From 1162T-S-0a-05 sp050299435 (GTDB taxonomy: Bacteria > Pseudomonadota > Gammaproteobacteria > Pseudomonadales > Cellvibrionaceae): DNA of 42,626 nucleotides. Shown here piece after piece: positions 1-9,440 of this stretch. Position 1 is the first letter of the stretch; each line of letters begins with the position of its first letter. Made by a program: the position numbers and the translations under genes. The stretch spans positions 1-42,626 of the forward strand of contig JBNKVX010000026.1 in assembly GCA_050299435.1 (NCBI GenBank), written 5' to 3'. A model generated the notes under the pieces. The model was not told where the DNA came from and searched no databases. It saw only the letters and a program-made list of their open reading frames with translations.

Positions 1-1161
1 AAGAAAGTGTCGAATTTTCGATTTTAAATCCGTCCCCCCCGCTAATAACATGGTTGATTGCCGCGATGCCCAAACAGTTTTGATTTCGCATTGCCAATTA
101 TGTTGTTTGGCAGCGAGGCTCAGAAGAGGCGCGATAATATGTGCGTCGCGCATTATCGGGCATATCATTTGAACCTTCATCGCCCTCGCTTGCTCTATAA
201 CCCAATCGGCAAATCCCACCAGAAACGGGCCAAGCACAGCTGCTCCAAACTGGAACCAAAAATGATCGCTGACGCTGTATGTATTAATGGCGGGAATTCG
301 TCCTTGAGCACTTATGGCGAATGATCTCACCGGGAGCTTTCTTTTTGCTGCTAAACGCTTTACTGCAACATTATTATCAACACACGCCGAACCATGAAAT
401 ACGTCTTCGTGAAACTCGAGCGGGTATAAAGGTGCTGCCGTAGAGGGATAATAAAGCGCGTGTATACCTTTGGATTCAGCACCACAAATATCTGCTGCAT
501 AGTTGTCGCCTATATGAATAATTCTATCCCGTTGAATAGCAGGAAAACATTCAAATATCTTTCCAAACAAATGTCGGTCACGCTTACTTTTTCTTTCATC
601 TCTGGATACAAATAAGGCTGCATACAAATCAGAGCTTATGCCAGCTTCATCCAATATCAATGCAATCTCACTTTTTGATAAATACATGTCAGACAAAAAG
701 ACAACTGGCAAATTTTTGGTTTTAAGTGTTTGCAGTAAATCGAGCATATACGGATTTGCCCGCGCGACTTCTCTTTCTACAGACAACTCAATCGCAACAG
801 CATCCTTTTCGCGGCCGCGCAAAGCGGGAATAAGGTGATAAATATCCCTCAACGAAGGGTCAACCTCTCCCTGCACCATCTGGCTGTATGCTTTCTCGGC
901 CGCAGCTTGTCGCAAGCACCGAAAATTTCCATTGTCTAAATTTTGTGGAATCCACCCGTATTGCCGCAGTTTTTCTGCCGTGATTTCAAAAACAAGTTCA
1001 GGATGATGAACCAGACGATATAACACCGTATCAAAAACATCGAAACTGAATAGTTCAAATTGATGAATATCGAGATTTGCCAGATAGACATCTTGCTCCC
1101 AGGCAATCCCAGCGTGATATGTCAAACTGTCTTCTGTAGCTCGACTTAGCTCAGAACACAT
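1..1161 (-). CDS. HAD-superfamily hydrolase-like protein of glycan clusters (3' end beyond window)
   Basis: The reading frame is open from an ATG at 1161 to the left edge (387 codons, no stop), so the C-terminus is missing. The visible N-terminal part has the HAD phosphatase motifs: FDVFDT with the nucleophile and acid aspartates at about D41 and D44, a motif II FLSDMY near 154-160, a basic KSKRDRH stretch near 192-198, and IHIGDNYAAD near 215-224. This resembles the predicted HAD hydrolases (COG5610 type) often found alone or fused to glycosyltransferases in polysaccharide loci. About 140 further residues without a motif I recognise follow the HAD part. The start overlaps the upstream methyltransferase stop by 11 bases, which suggests translational coupling in one leftward operon. 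The substrate cannot be told from the sequence. Confidence 0.8.
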   Translation of the reverse strand, partial: MCSELSRATEDSLTYHAGIAWEQDVYLANLDIHQFELFSFDVFDTVLYRLVHHPELVFEITAEKLRQYGWIPQNLDNGNFRCLRQAAAEKAYSQMVQGEVDPSLRDIYHLIPALRGREKDAVAIELSVEREVARANPYMLDLLQTLKTKNLPVVFLSDMYLSKSEIALILDEAGISSDLYAALFVSRDERKSKRDRHLFGKIFECFPAIQRDRIIHIGDNYAADICGAESKGIHALYYPSTAAPLYPLEFHEDVFHGSACVDNNVAVKRLAAKRKLPVRSFAISAQGRIPAINTYSVSDHFWFQFGAAVLGPFLVGFADWVIEQARAMKVQMICPIMRDAHIIAPLLSLAAKQHNWQCEIKTVWASRQSTMLLAGGTDLKSKIRHFL

Positions 1162-1945
1162 TATTATATTTCTCTCCATACGGTCTTGGATGACTCATAG
1201 TTTGGGAGGGCTTATCCTTTAATTCAAAATAGTACTGAATGTCTTGATGGTAATCTTCACGGGAAACGGGTTCCGGCCTAGTTGTAGCCCACAAATACAT
1301 TTCCGGATGCACCAGAGCCAATACTCTTTCGGTGGCTTGAAAGCCTTTCGCTTCAAGGTTTTTTGCTGCTTCATCTTTGGCAAAAATAAGAATATTTTGT
1401 TTGTACCAGAAATCAACGCCACGTAAATCCCATAAATAGGTTCGCAACATGTCGAAACAGCTAAATCCTTGCTCCGCAAATAGTGCAGCCCAGTATTGTG
1501 GCCAATTTTCTGAAATATGACCCGTTCCACCTTGATAAGGAATCGCTCCGGAAAACAGTACTAAATCGCCGTGATTGGCAAGGCTACTCGCGTAGGCTTT
1601 GTGGCAGGAAATAGGTAGGTGCTCTGCCACTTCCAGAGACATCATTAAATCAAAGCTTCGAGCCAGATCGAAAGTGGCACTCAAATCCTGGGCTTTAAAT
1701 TTCGATTTCGAAATCAACAGGCTTTCACCGGCTGAATCAGAGCCGTCCAAGCCAAAAATGTCCTCAATGCCTCGCTCCTGTGCAGCGGCTAACCAGGTTC
1801 CGGCACCGCAACCGATATCAAGTATGGATTTAGGTTTGCCAATAATGGAAAAAAGATAGTCCAAAACGACGTTCGCAGAATTGAACGACGCCCGAGCTTG
1901 ATGTTTATAAAATTCTTCGTTGTACTGTTTCAAATTGGCAGCCAT
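1151..1945 (-). CDS. Class I SAM-dependent methyltransferase
   Basis: This is a 264-residue protein with the glycine-rich SAM-binding motif LDIGCGAGTW at about residues 41-50 and an acidic post-motif (FGLDGSD near 64-70). A later segment (LMMSLEVAEHLP) is typical of Methyltransf_23-type small-molecule or sugar methyltransferases. The start ATG at 1945 is preceded by a strong ribosome binding site (GAGGAGAAGG). It is the first gene of a leftward pair with the HAD-like gene, and diverges from the glycosyltransferase at 2179 across 233 bases. Its place in a glycan cluster suggests it methylates a sugar or a nucleotide-sugar intermediate. That is inference, because methyltransferases of this class cannot be assigned a substrate by eye. 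Confidence 0.85.
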   Translation of the reverse strand: MAANLKQYNEEFYKHQARASFNSANVVLDYLFSIIGKPKSILDIGCGAGTWLAAAQERGIEDIFGLDGSDSAGESLLISKSKFKAQDLSATFDLARSFDLMMSLEVAEHLPISCHKAYASSLANHGDLVLFSGAIPYQGGTGHISENWPQYWAALFAEQGFSCFDMLRTYLWDLRGVDFWYKQNILIFAKDEAAKNLEAKGFQATERVLALVHPEMYLWATTRPEPVSREDYHQDIQYYFELKDKPSQTMSHPRPYGEKYNNVF

Positions 1946-2030
1946 ACCTTCTCCTCAATTCATTCTCTGGTTTGAACAACCAGTAACGCGCCGCTTGTCG
2001 CTATAAGTTAGTTCTTCAAAGAGTTCTCTT

Positions 2031-2046
2031 TGGTATTTACCTTGCA
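2031..2046 (+). promoter_or_regulatory. Candidate sigma-54 promoter ahead of the rightward glycan genes
   Basis: TGGTAT, 5 bases, then TTGCA. The invariant GG and GC are present with correct spacing, and the -12 box is perfect. The -24 box differs from TGGCAC at two positions. A start near 2057 would leave a leader of about 120 bases before 2179. It is weaker than the fliC and flgB matches. Confidence 0.4.
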
Positions 2047-2178
2047 ATAAATTAGCCATAGCATTTTTCGTCATTTTTTTGGCGGTGTTTCTACTAGTAA
2101 GCCTTAGAGGCAAGTAGAAAAATTAAATGAAGTGCCAATTTACATTTAAATCTCTAGGTAAAGTTAAAAAGGACACAA

Positions 2179-3510
2179 ATGGATAGTGACCACCTCGTAT
2201 CAATAGTGATTCCCTGCTACCAACAACAAGCCTTTCTTGAGCGCGCACTGCTATCGATACAAAATCAGAGCCATAAAAATATCGAAGTATTGGTAGTCGA
2301 CGACGGATCGAGCCCGGCTATCAGTCTGGATGAAACATCCTGGCCGTTTCCCATGCAACTTATTCGTCAAAACAATCAGGGTTTATCGAGTGCACGAAAC
2401 ACAGGCTTGCACCAGTCGCGCGGTAAATGGATTAAATTTCTCGATTGCGACGATGAGCTATTGCCAAATTGTATTGAGGATCAACTAAATAACCTATCCG
2501 ATCTTGAAGATAGTATTAGTGTGATCGGATTCATAGAGACCTCTGAGGCCAGTGACAAACAAGACACCATTATTCCTGCCTTTGCTCACCCTGAAGAAGC
2601 CGCACTTTTAATAAACTTTGGTCCCCCTCACATCTATCTGTATCCACGACAGCGTGTATTAGATATGAGTGGTTTTGATACCAGCGAACGCGTAAATGGT
2701 GGACACGAAGATTACGACTTAATTCTCAAATTATGTGCAGCAAAACTAAATTTTATCAGTGTGCATAAACCCGGGGTAATTTATTACCGCCGAGATGGCT
2801 CCATGTCGACCAATACAGATAAGATGGCTCGGACTCGGGCAGCAGTGTGGTGTTACAGATTTCCCTCTTTGTTGGAAGCCTATAAACACAGTCCAGGCTT
2901 CCTCAGCAGCAGCCTGGTTGCCTTATGTCGTCTATTAGAAGTCACGCCACAGCAATATCATTTTCACTTTCTACCTATTTTTCCTCTTTTGGTTCAACAA
3001 CTCAGACAGAATGGTTTACACATACCCGTCGCTGAACTTGATCTAATTGTGCCATGGTTGGAGAAAATTTCCGGGCCTGAAGCGCAAAGTTTGCTGCAAT
3101 TGACGCGAGCACTGCTTAACAAACAACAAAATCAACCTTTGACCTGGTCACCACAAAATATTATCGATAGACGCTTGGTGTTAGCCACTCAAGCGAATCC
3201 TGCTTCCATGAGCGATTGGTTACTGTCAATTCTTCCGTCCGCCTATAAATCCAACAAACAGTTTGCGATTTATGGTGCCGGTGAACTGGGAATTAAAACA
3301 ATGGAATTTTTGAGGGCAATGGATTTACAGCCTGCATGCTTTATAGATAGACGAGCAGCTGAGATTCGTGAGATTAATTCAATTAAGGTAGAAACTTTGG
3401 ATACGCTTTCAACAAGTAACGTAAACCTGGTCATCATTGCCTCACATGCTTATAGAGATGAGATTATTCAGGATCTTAGAAGGCATTCGCCGCACTTAAC
3501 GATGGTTTGA
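2179..3510 (+). CDS. Family 2 glycosyltransferase with C-terminal Rossmann-like domain
   Basis: Residues 1 to about 220 form a GT-A family 2 domain: SIVIPCYQQQ at 8-17, VVDDGSS at 39-45, a metal-binding DCDD at 89-92, and a GHEDYDL segment near 175 that matches the usual acceptor-side ED motif. The middle (about 220-345) is helical with no motif I recognise. The last 90 residues begin with FAIYGAGELG and look like a nucleotide-binding Rossmann domain, as in PglD-like or CoA-binding-like tails. The same tail type ends the next gene. The start ATG has an AAGGACA ribosome binding site. The 8-base gap to the next gene indicates an operon. The sugar donor is unknown. Confidence 0.85.
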   Translation: MDSDHLVSIVIPCYQQQAFLERALLSIQNQSHKNIEVLVVDDGSSPAISLDETSWPFPMQLIRQNNQGLSSARNTGLHQSRGKWIKFLDCDDELLPNCIEDQLNNLSDLEDSISVIGFIETSEASDKQDTIIPAFAHPEEAALLINFGPPHIYLYPRQRVLDMSGFDTSERVNGGHEDYDLILKLCAAKLNFISVHKPGVIYYRRDGSMSTNTDKMARTRAAVWCYRFPSLLEAYKHSPGFLSSSLVALCRLLEVTPQQYHFHFLPIFPLLVQQLRQNGLHIPVAELDLIVPWLEKISGPEAQSLLQLTRALLNKQQNQPLTWSPQNIIDRRLVLATQANPASMSDWLLSILPSAYKSNKQFAIYGAGELGIKTMEFLRAMDLQPACFIDRRAAEIREINSIKVETLDTLSTSNVNLVIIASHAYRDEIIQDLRRHSPHLTMV

Positions 3511-3519
3511 GTAATACAT

Positions 3520-5985
3520 ATGCAGACAATCCAGGAAGAAGGTGAATTAGAATCCGGTAACCTAGTGCCGCGAACTTCAAATATCAAACTCTCAAACTGT
3601 CTATCCACCCAATGGTTTGTTGATTTCATTGCGACTCAATTTGGTTTGGGGCGGACGCTGGTTTTCGGTTCTGAAGATAAACAACTATTTTCAAAACTGT
3701 TGTTGAAAGGTTTTGATTGCTACTTCAATATAAGAGATACAACTCAATGCACTTATCTCAACCGTTTTTTTCCAGATCGTTGTGAAAGAGCCCCAAAATT
3801 ATCAACTGCTTCTGTCAAAAAGATCCATCTCGCAATCATTTTTATCGATGAAAATGATGGGACGACACAACTGAACGACGTCCTGGAACTGATAAAGACT
3901 TATCAAATCGTGCACACCCTGGTCATTTATAATTCTGGATCCAACCTATTTTATGCTGATTATTGTCGCACCAGAGCCATGCTGGAAAGTCTTGCTTACG
4001 AATCAGGCTTTAGCAAGCACCTTTCATTTCTAGAATTTACCCACGAATATACAAACGTACTTCCTTTACAATTCGTTTTTCTCGCCTTGTCAATGGATAT
4101 AGAAACCGCACATCGACAAGACGCGAATCCAAAGGTGAAAACTGCATTTGCGGGCGAATTAAAACATTTAATTTCAGACAAAGATAACTTTCTAAAAAAC
4201 TCTGGCCCAAGCTGCTTAATGAAACTCTGGATGTATCAGATTGCCAATGAGTTTATACGACCCGGGGATCGAGTCCTCGACATCAGTACTGGCAGTAAAA
4301 CAGCGTTACAGTATCTAAAGGCACGTTCGAAAGCACACTCTATAAATGAAAATATCCCCAAACCAGGCGTTCCTTCTCGCTCTTGCTCTATAGACAGTCC
4401 GAGCAAAGTAAATGTTAATGACTATTTGATTAAATTGCAGGCGCAAGCTGACAATCACCTGGATCTTAGCATTCTATTTCTTGAGGTCTCACAAATTGAG
4501 GCAAAAAATTTAGATGTTCAGAATACTGATTTTCCAGCACTTCTAGAGAGTATTAATTTCGATAGTATGATAGACGAGACACGTCGCACACTAAAGCCCG
4601 GAGGGCGATTGTTACTGGGTTTTTATCAGAATCATGTATTCGATCATATCGCATTGCAGCAAATTAGAAATCATTTACTTACAGCTCTTGCAGATAAATT
4701 TAGATTGGACAGTGGTCAAGCGATTAATTTACCTGAAGAATTTAATAAGGATGAAAAAAGGCTCTCACAGGATTGGTATTTTACCTTTAGGCCAGAAAGC
4801 CAGATAGATAAACCCACAAACTGCCTGCTGTTTTGCTTCATGAAAGACCCCCTAAGCGTGACCGATGTAGTTTACGAAGAGCAAATGTATGCGGGTGAAC
4901 AGGCTCCTGACAATATCATTTCTTTCGCCAGAGACTATAACAATCCCTGGCTGGTTCACGCCCTCGTCTCTCTTCCCTGGCGACTCAGTAGTTTGCCTTT
5001 GAAAAGACTTGCTGAAGACACACTCGCACACTTTTCTGAGAATACCATAGAACATGCGGCAGCTCTTTGCGTGGTCGGTTATCAACTTCTCGACAATGCC
5101 GATACTGATGCCGATACCGTCAAACTGCATATTGAAAAGATTTCCATGACTCAAAATTCGCTGCAAGATAAGGGGCATGCTTTGAGGTGGAAAATATCCA
5201 ATTCCTATTTAGCGGGTTTACTTTTGAGCAAGATAGGTGATTTTCCATCCGCGCTACACTGGTTTGAACAATGCAGCATTTCAGACTGTCGAAAATTTTC
5301 AGCCAGCCTCGGCACCAAAACCCTGTCAGCAGCCTATTGGGCAGGAAAATTGGCATTGGTGCTGGGCGACAGCGAAGGAGCAAGGCTACACTTTCAACGA
5401 GGGGTTAGTGGATATTTCGATTTATTTGCAAATGGAAAGCAGGAATTTATTGGCGATCAATTGATCCCTTTCGACTTGCCCTATTATGAAATGCAGGAGA
5501 TGTTATATGCGCTAGCCAGTTGTAATCACGCCTTGAGAGAAAGTTACAAAAACCCCGATGATATTTTACTGGCATTAAATGATCCAAAAGGTAATGTTCA
5601 AGCGGAGATCAGAAACCAAAAAGATCAACCACACAGCAAGGGTGAGTATCGATCAACTGAGGATGCAGTAATAGCACTTCTCTGGAAGATTGCGCAGAGT
5701 GGAAAAGAAAAGCTCATTATCTACGGCGCTGGAAATTTTTGTAAAATACTATTGAAAAGACTTCAAGACAAACCGATTAGCATCGTAGCGATCGTTGATA
5801 GTAATGTAGGACTTCACGGCGGAAATATTTCTGATATTTGTATTTATCATCCAAATCAAACGCCTAATTTGTTAGATAAAGAAACTATAATCGCGATTGC
5901 TTCTAAGGTCTGGGCTAAGGAAATTTATCTCCAACTGTTGATTACTGTTGGAGAACAAAACGCAGAAAAAATATTGCACATATAA
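3520..5985 (+). CDS. Large multidomain protein: degenerate methyltransferase, helical repeats, Rossmann tail
   Basis: This 821-residue protein is one I do not recognise as a named family. Residues about 230-450 look like a SAM-methyltransferase fold: a nucleotide-binding-like GDRVLDISTGSK, which is a degraded version of the usual DxGxGxG, and later RRTLKPGGRLLLGFY, a typical motif III region. Residues about 490-650 are alpha-helical, with repeat-like segments such as GDFPSALHWFEQCS and GDSEGARLHFQRGV that suggest TPRs. The final ~95 residues start with LIIYGAGNFCK and resemble the Rossmann tail of the upstream glycosyltransferase. The degraded SAM motif leaves catalysis uncertain. The ribosome binding site is weak, so translation may be coupled to the gene 9 bases upstream. 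A scaffold or modifying role in glycan assembly is inference. Confidence 0.75.
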   Translation: MQTIQEEGELESGNLVPRTSNIKLSNCLSTQWFVDFIATQFGLGRTLVFGSEDKQLFSKLLLKGFDCYFNIRDTTQCTYLNRFFPDRCERAPKLSTASVKKIHLAIIFIDENDGTTQLNDVLELIKTYQIVHTLVIYNSGSNLFYADYCRTRAMLESLAYESGFSKHLSFLEFTHEYTNVLPLQFVFLALSMDIETAHRQDANPKVKTAFAGELKHLISDKDNFLKNSGPSCLMKLWMYQIANEFIRPGDRVLDISTGSKTALQYLKARSKAHSINENIPKPGVPSRSCSIDSPSKVNVNDYLIKLQAQADNHLDLSILFLEVSQIEAKNLDVQNTDFPALLESINFDSMIDETRRTLKPGGRLLLGFYQNHVFDHIALQQIRNHLLTALADKFRLDSGQAINLPEEFNKDEKRLSQDWYFTFRPESQIDKPTNCLLFCFMKDPLSVTDVVYEEQMYAGEQAPDNIISFARDYNNPWLVHALVSLPWRLSSLPLKRLAEDTLAHFSENTIEHAAALCVVGYQLLDNADTDADTVKLHIEKISMTQNSLQDKGHALRWKISNSYLAGLLLSKIGDFPSALHWFEQCSISDCRKFSASLGTKTLSAAYWAGKLALVLGDSEGARLHFQRGVSGYFDLFANGKQEFIGDQLIPFDLPYYEMQEMLYALASCNHALRESYKNPDDILLALNDPKGNVQAEIRNQKDQPHSKGEYRSTEDAVIALLWKIAQSGKEKLIIYGAGNFCKILLKRLQDKPISIVAIVDSNVGLHGGNISDICIYHPNQTPNLLDKETIIAIASKVWAKEIYLQLLITVGEQNAEKILHI

Positions 5986-6041
5986 AACAGTAGTATAAGA
6001 AGCAAGAAATGTGTTGAAGCTTGCAAATGAGGAAAATGTAA

Positions 6042-6689
6042 ATGAGAAATTGGATTATTTATAGTTTTTATACTGTGGGTACGCCTTATGAAAAAGAAGC
6101 AGAGTGGATTATCCACTCTGTTAACCAACATGGCATACCAAATCGAATTGATGCTATTCCATCCGAAGGAAACTGGAGAAAAAATGTTAACTTGAAGCCA
6201 CGCCTGATTTTGCAAACGCTCGAAGAGTTAAAAAGACCCATCGTATGGGTAGATTGCGACGCGGAATTTTTACGCTTCCCTACAATATTTGATCAAATGT
6301 ACAAGAATGACTACGACATCGCTGCACACACCATGGAGATCGAAGAAAGTATCACTTCCTCAGGTACTGTGTATTTCGATTACAAACCCCAAGTGGTTAC
6401 TTTCATTAAAAACTGGGTTAAAGCTTGCGAGCAAAGTATGGAAAACGGAATATATGCGGGTATGGGGGTTCAACAAATCAGTATTGAGCAAATTATTTTC
6501 GGAGAAATGTTCAGGGAAGCTAAAAATAACAAGTCTCTGAAAACCTTTGATTTACCAGCTGATTACTACGCAATTGAAGATTTTCATGATGCCGGCACCC
6601 TCCATAAACAACAAACTTTCGATGTTCCTGCAATCATGCACCATCAAGCGTCTAGAAGACATCGCGAACCAGCAAACACTCAAGTTTAA
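6042..6689 (+). CDS. Putative nucleotide-sugar glycosyltransferase with DxD motif
   Basis: This 215-residue protein carries IVWVDCDAEFLRFP, with a DCD metal-binding motif at 71-73. It has the arrangement of nucleotide-diphospho-sugar transferase family proteins: an N-terminal beta strand (WIIYSFYT), a conserved K near the substrate pocket (LKPRLIL), then the DxD. Further on, SSGTVYFDY and a long IYAGMGVQQ segment fit the acceptor side of a GT-A fold. The length is short but plausible for a single domain. A GAGGAAAA ribosome binding site precedes the ATG. It sits 56 bases after the 821-residue gene and 24 bases before the sulfotransferase, so all four rightward genes probably form one operon. 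Donor and linkage are unknown. Confidence 0.7.
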   Translation: MRNWIIYSFYTVGTPYEKEAEWIIHSVNQHGIPNRIDAIPSEGNWRKNVNLKPRLILQTLEELKRPIVWVDCDAEFLRFPTIFDQMYKNDYDIAAHTMEIEESITSSGTVYFDYKPQVVTFIKNWVKACEQSMENGIYAGMGVQQISIEQIIFGEMFREAKNNKSLKTFDLPADYYAIEDFHDAGTLHKQQTFDVPAIMHHQASRRHREPANTQV

Positions 6690-6713
6690 TACTCCAGAAA
6701 AAGGAAAAACAAG

Positions 6714-7373
6714 ATGGCAAGCTGTTTGGATCGCATTAAGGCTGTTTGTTTACACATGCCAAAAACCGGAAGCACCTGGCGTGAGAATATTTTTAAAAAA
6801 AATGCCTCAAATCTTGAACTACGCGAGGTAATAGACAAGCATGCACCGATGGCTGAAGTGGTGTTAAGCCTGTCTAACAAAGAAATGTTCAAAACTCGGG
6901 ATTTGGGTTATCGGTATTTTACCTTTGTGCGACATCCGGCCGACTGGATTAGCTCAATCTGGTCAGATTGGATATTTCCAGGAAGAAAAGAAAATATCGC
7001 CAAACATTATGCAAACCGCGGAACCTGGGATAATACCTTTATTGCATGGCCAATAGCGAATTTTTTTGATCCAAGCAGCCTGGATCAAACAGTAAAAAAC
7101 CTTATACAACACTATCCAGACTATGTTTCTTATGTGTATAGCAGTTACACCATGGGTTGTCATTGGGTTGGAAAGTACGAGACCATGAAAGAGGATTTTT
7201 TACGCATACTCTCTGAGGTGGATTACGAAGATAATAAGTTAATAGAATCTATCGAAGGTGAAGAGCCGATGAACGTCAGTGTCAAACGTGAACAATCCAT
7301 TTCACCAAATCTGCGTGATCAGCTCTATTCCTGTTGCCAGTCTGTTTATAATAGATACGGCTATGAACCTTGA
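6714..7373 (+). CDS. Sulfotransferase family protein
   Basis: This 219-residue protein shows both PAPS-binding signatures of sulfotransferases. The 5'-phosphosulfate loop HMPKTGSTW is at about residues 14-22, and a 3'-phosphate segment YFTFVRHPADWISS is at about 69-82. It is shorter than most (250-300 residues) but runs from a good ribosome binding site (AAAAGGA) to its own stop. It would transfer sulfate from PAPS to a hydroxyl of a carbohydrate or small molecule. Its neighbours point to a glycan acceptor, which is inference. Its TGA at 7371-7373 abuts the stop of the convergent epimerase gene with no spacer. Confidence 0.8.
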   Translation: MASCLDRIKAVCLHMPKTGSTWRENIFKKNASNLELREVIDKHAPMAEVVLSLSNKEMFKTRDLGYRYFTFVRHPADWISSIWSDWIFPGRKENIAKHYANRGTWDNTFIAWPIANFFDPSSLDQTVKNLIQHYPDYVSYVYSSYTMGCHWVGKYETMKEDFLRILSEVDYEDNKLIESIEGEEPMNVSVKREQSISPNLRDQLYSCCQSVYNRYGYEP

Positions 7374-8357
7374 TTAAATGTTAACGACTTTAGCTTTTCC
7401 ATGGATATCACTGGATAAGTGATTTTTCCAATCCGGATGATGAGCCAATAGACCGCGGAAGTAGTCTATAGTTTTGCTCATTCCTTCCTCTAGCGAGACG
7501 AGCTTATCGGGAGCCATTTGCAGTAGTTTCAGCGTTTCTACGTCAGCAGAAACCGTCGCACCTTTAATCTCTCCTGGACGCATAGGTAAATTAACAATTT
7601 TTGATTGACTCCCACTCAACTTGATAACGAGTTCCGCGACTTCACCTACAGTTTTGTTTTCTCGTGGACCGACTTCGACAACCTTGTTTAAACAAATACC
7701 TTTCGCAGCTGCCTCGAGTGCCTTAACTAAAGCAGTAGCAACATCACCAACGTAAACCATATCACTTATTTGTTTACCGTCTCCATATATCTCAACAGGC
7801 TGATTGGTTAGCGCGCGGCAAACAAAAGCAGGTGTAATTTTTCTTACTTTTCCAGGCCCAAAGGGTTCGGCTGCCAACTGTCTAGGACCGTAGGCATTTA
7901 CCGCTCTCACAATATTGACTGTTGTTCCACGATAGTTGTTATACATATCTGAAAAACGTTCAATCATGGTCTTGGTGATTGAATAGGGGTTGTTCATCCA
8001 ATGGTTCCCCACTCCGATATAGGCACCAGGCAATTTATACTGGGATGCCGCCTGCAACATATTGAGCCCGCCAATTAAATTAGACTTGGCAGCAGGAATC
8101 GGGTTTTGTATTGTTTCCTGTGTGCCCAGAACAGCGGCCAAGTGAATCCATCCTTCAACGTGCGCCATCGCTTCCGTTACAGCGACCTCATCCATCACAT
8201 CTCCAAAAAAGACTTCGGCTCGCTCGTCGTATTCTTCCGGAGCGCGCCTGTGATGATCAAAAATGACAGGGGTGTGGCCTTTTGCAATTAACTCCTCAAC
8301 AACATAGCGGCCAATAAATCCCATGCCTCCAGTAACCAGCACTTTCATCTTATTCAT
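7374..8357 (-). CDS. NAD-dependent epimerase/dehydratase (extended SDR)
   Basis: The protein is an extended short-chain dehydrogenase of nucleotide-sugar type. It has the Rossmann motif GGMGFIG at its N-terminus, FGDVMD and HLAAVLG cofactor strands, and the catalytic YSITK (YxxxK) preceded by GNHWMNNP where many homologues have a conserved Ser/Thr. RAVNAYGPRQ and GDGKQISDMVYVGD are also typical of the UDP-glucose/GDP-sugar epimerase group. An in-frame GTG at 8366 would extend it by three residues, but AAGGTGG overlaps that codon and lies 5 bases before the ATG at 8357, so I chose 8357. It is the last gene of the leftward glycan operon. Whether it epimerises or dehydrates, and which sugar, is open. 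Confidence 0.85.
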   Translation of the reverse strand: MNKMKVLVTGGMGFIGRYVVEELIAKGHTPVIFDHHRRAPEEYDERAEVFFGDVMDEVAVTEAMAHVEGWIHLAAVLGTQETIQNPIPAAKSNLIGGLNMLQAASQYKLPGAYIGVGNHWMNNPYSITKTMIERFSDMYNNYRGTTVNIVRAVNAYGPRQLAAEPFGPGKVRKITPAFVCRALTNQPVEIYGDGKQISDMVYVGDVATALVKALEAAAKGICLNKVVEVGPRENKTVGEVAELVIKLSGSQSKIVNLPMRPGEIKGATVSADVETLKLLQMAPDKLVSLEEGMSKTIDYFRGLLAHHPDWKNHLSSDIHGKAKVVNI

Positions 8358-8399
8358 ATATTCCACCTTTTTCTCACTTTCATATCGAATATTTCTTGC

Positions 8400-9440
8400 T
8401 CACGCCGCTTGACTCTCGCTTTGGAGCATACGTTCATTTAAAAAAACAAAGTCATTTGAAATACTAATTTTTTTATATGCCTCATTAAAACCGGGCATAT
8501 TTTTATGCAATAGACCGTAGTCAACCCACTTTTCCTTAAATACAAAGTAGTCGTCGCCAATTTCACGTCGGACACATTTTGATAACTTTTCTAGCCATTT
8601 ACCTTTTTGCAAAAAGTCATTGAGTGTCTGGGAGGTACTCCCCTCGCACAAAGATTTGTGAAGCGCCATGTCATAATCATTGACTTCAGGATAAACATTT
8701 CGTATGTGCCGCTTTGTAAGTGCATAAAACCCGAGGTTTTGTTTTCGCTGATACTTTTCACTTACTTGCTCTTCGTGTGTACGGTAATCAACCAAAACTT
8801 CGGGGATGTTTGCAAACTTCCATGCAGACTCCCTGCTCACTCTCATGAACAGTTCAACGTCTTCGACATGCGGAAATTCACTGTTATAGCGAAATTCATC
8901 CAAAACTGATTTTCGAAACATCACGCTACTGTGAGAAAACCCACAGGTTTTAAAAAACATCATATTCCTTATAAAGTTGTCTTCCTTGCGGTGATGCCAT
9001 ATTTCATTTTTTGCACCGAACAGCTTTACCCAGCTACCCACAATTCCGTACTCCGTGTTTTCCACAAGAAACCTGAGCTGGGTTTCAATCCGGCCTCGAC
9101 GACATATATCATCAGCATCTGCCCTCGCAACATATTCTCCCTTACATAGGTTGATGCCGAGATTCAATGCCTGCACGATGCCGCCGTTACTTTGCCGCCA
9201 TAATCGTATTCTTGAATCATTTTTAATGTACTTTTCAACTACACGTTCTGATCCATCAGTCGATCCGTCGTCAATAATCACGATCTCTAGATTTTGATAG
9301 CTTTGATCAAGCAAGCTCTCAATCGCCTCTGCGATGTAGGCACGTGCGTTGTAGACTGGCATCAAAACTGACACCAGCGGCTGACATGAATCTAGTTCTG
9401 ATTTAGACTGCACGCCGCAATTCATATCCCGCTTTCTCAT
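8400..9440 (-). CDS. Family 2 glycosyltransferase
   Basis: This 346-residue protein has a GT-A family 2 domain: SVLMPVYNA at about 23-31, VIIDDGSTDGS at about 53-63, the DxD as RADADD near 109-114, and HVEDVELFMR near 192-201 as the catalytic-side motif. The remaining ~130 residues are helical and have no recognised domain. The start at 9440 lies inside the 3' end of glf (38-base overlap). An in-frame ATG at 9425 would be an alternative and neither has an ideal ribosome binding site. Standing beside glf, it could add galactofuranose, but family 2 enzymes are too diverse to assign the donor from motifs. Confidence 0.85.
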   Translation of the reverse strand: MRKRDMNCGVQSKSELDSCQPLVSVLMPVYNARAYIAEAIESLLDQSYQNLEIVIIDDGSTDGSERVVEKYIKNDSRIRLWRQSNGGIVQALNLGINLCKGEYVARADADDICRRGRIETQLRFLVENTEYGIVGSWVKLFGAKNEIWHHRKEDNFIRNMMFFKTCGFSHSSVMFRKSVLDEFRYNSEFPHVEDVELFMRVSRESAWKFANIPEVLVDYRTHEEQVSEKYQRKQNLGFYALTKRHIRNVYPEVNDYDMALHKSLCEGSTSQTLNDFLQKGKWLEKLSKCVRREIGDDYFVFKEKWVDYGLLHKNMPGFNEAYKKISISNDFVFLNERMLQSESQAA

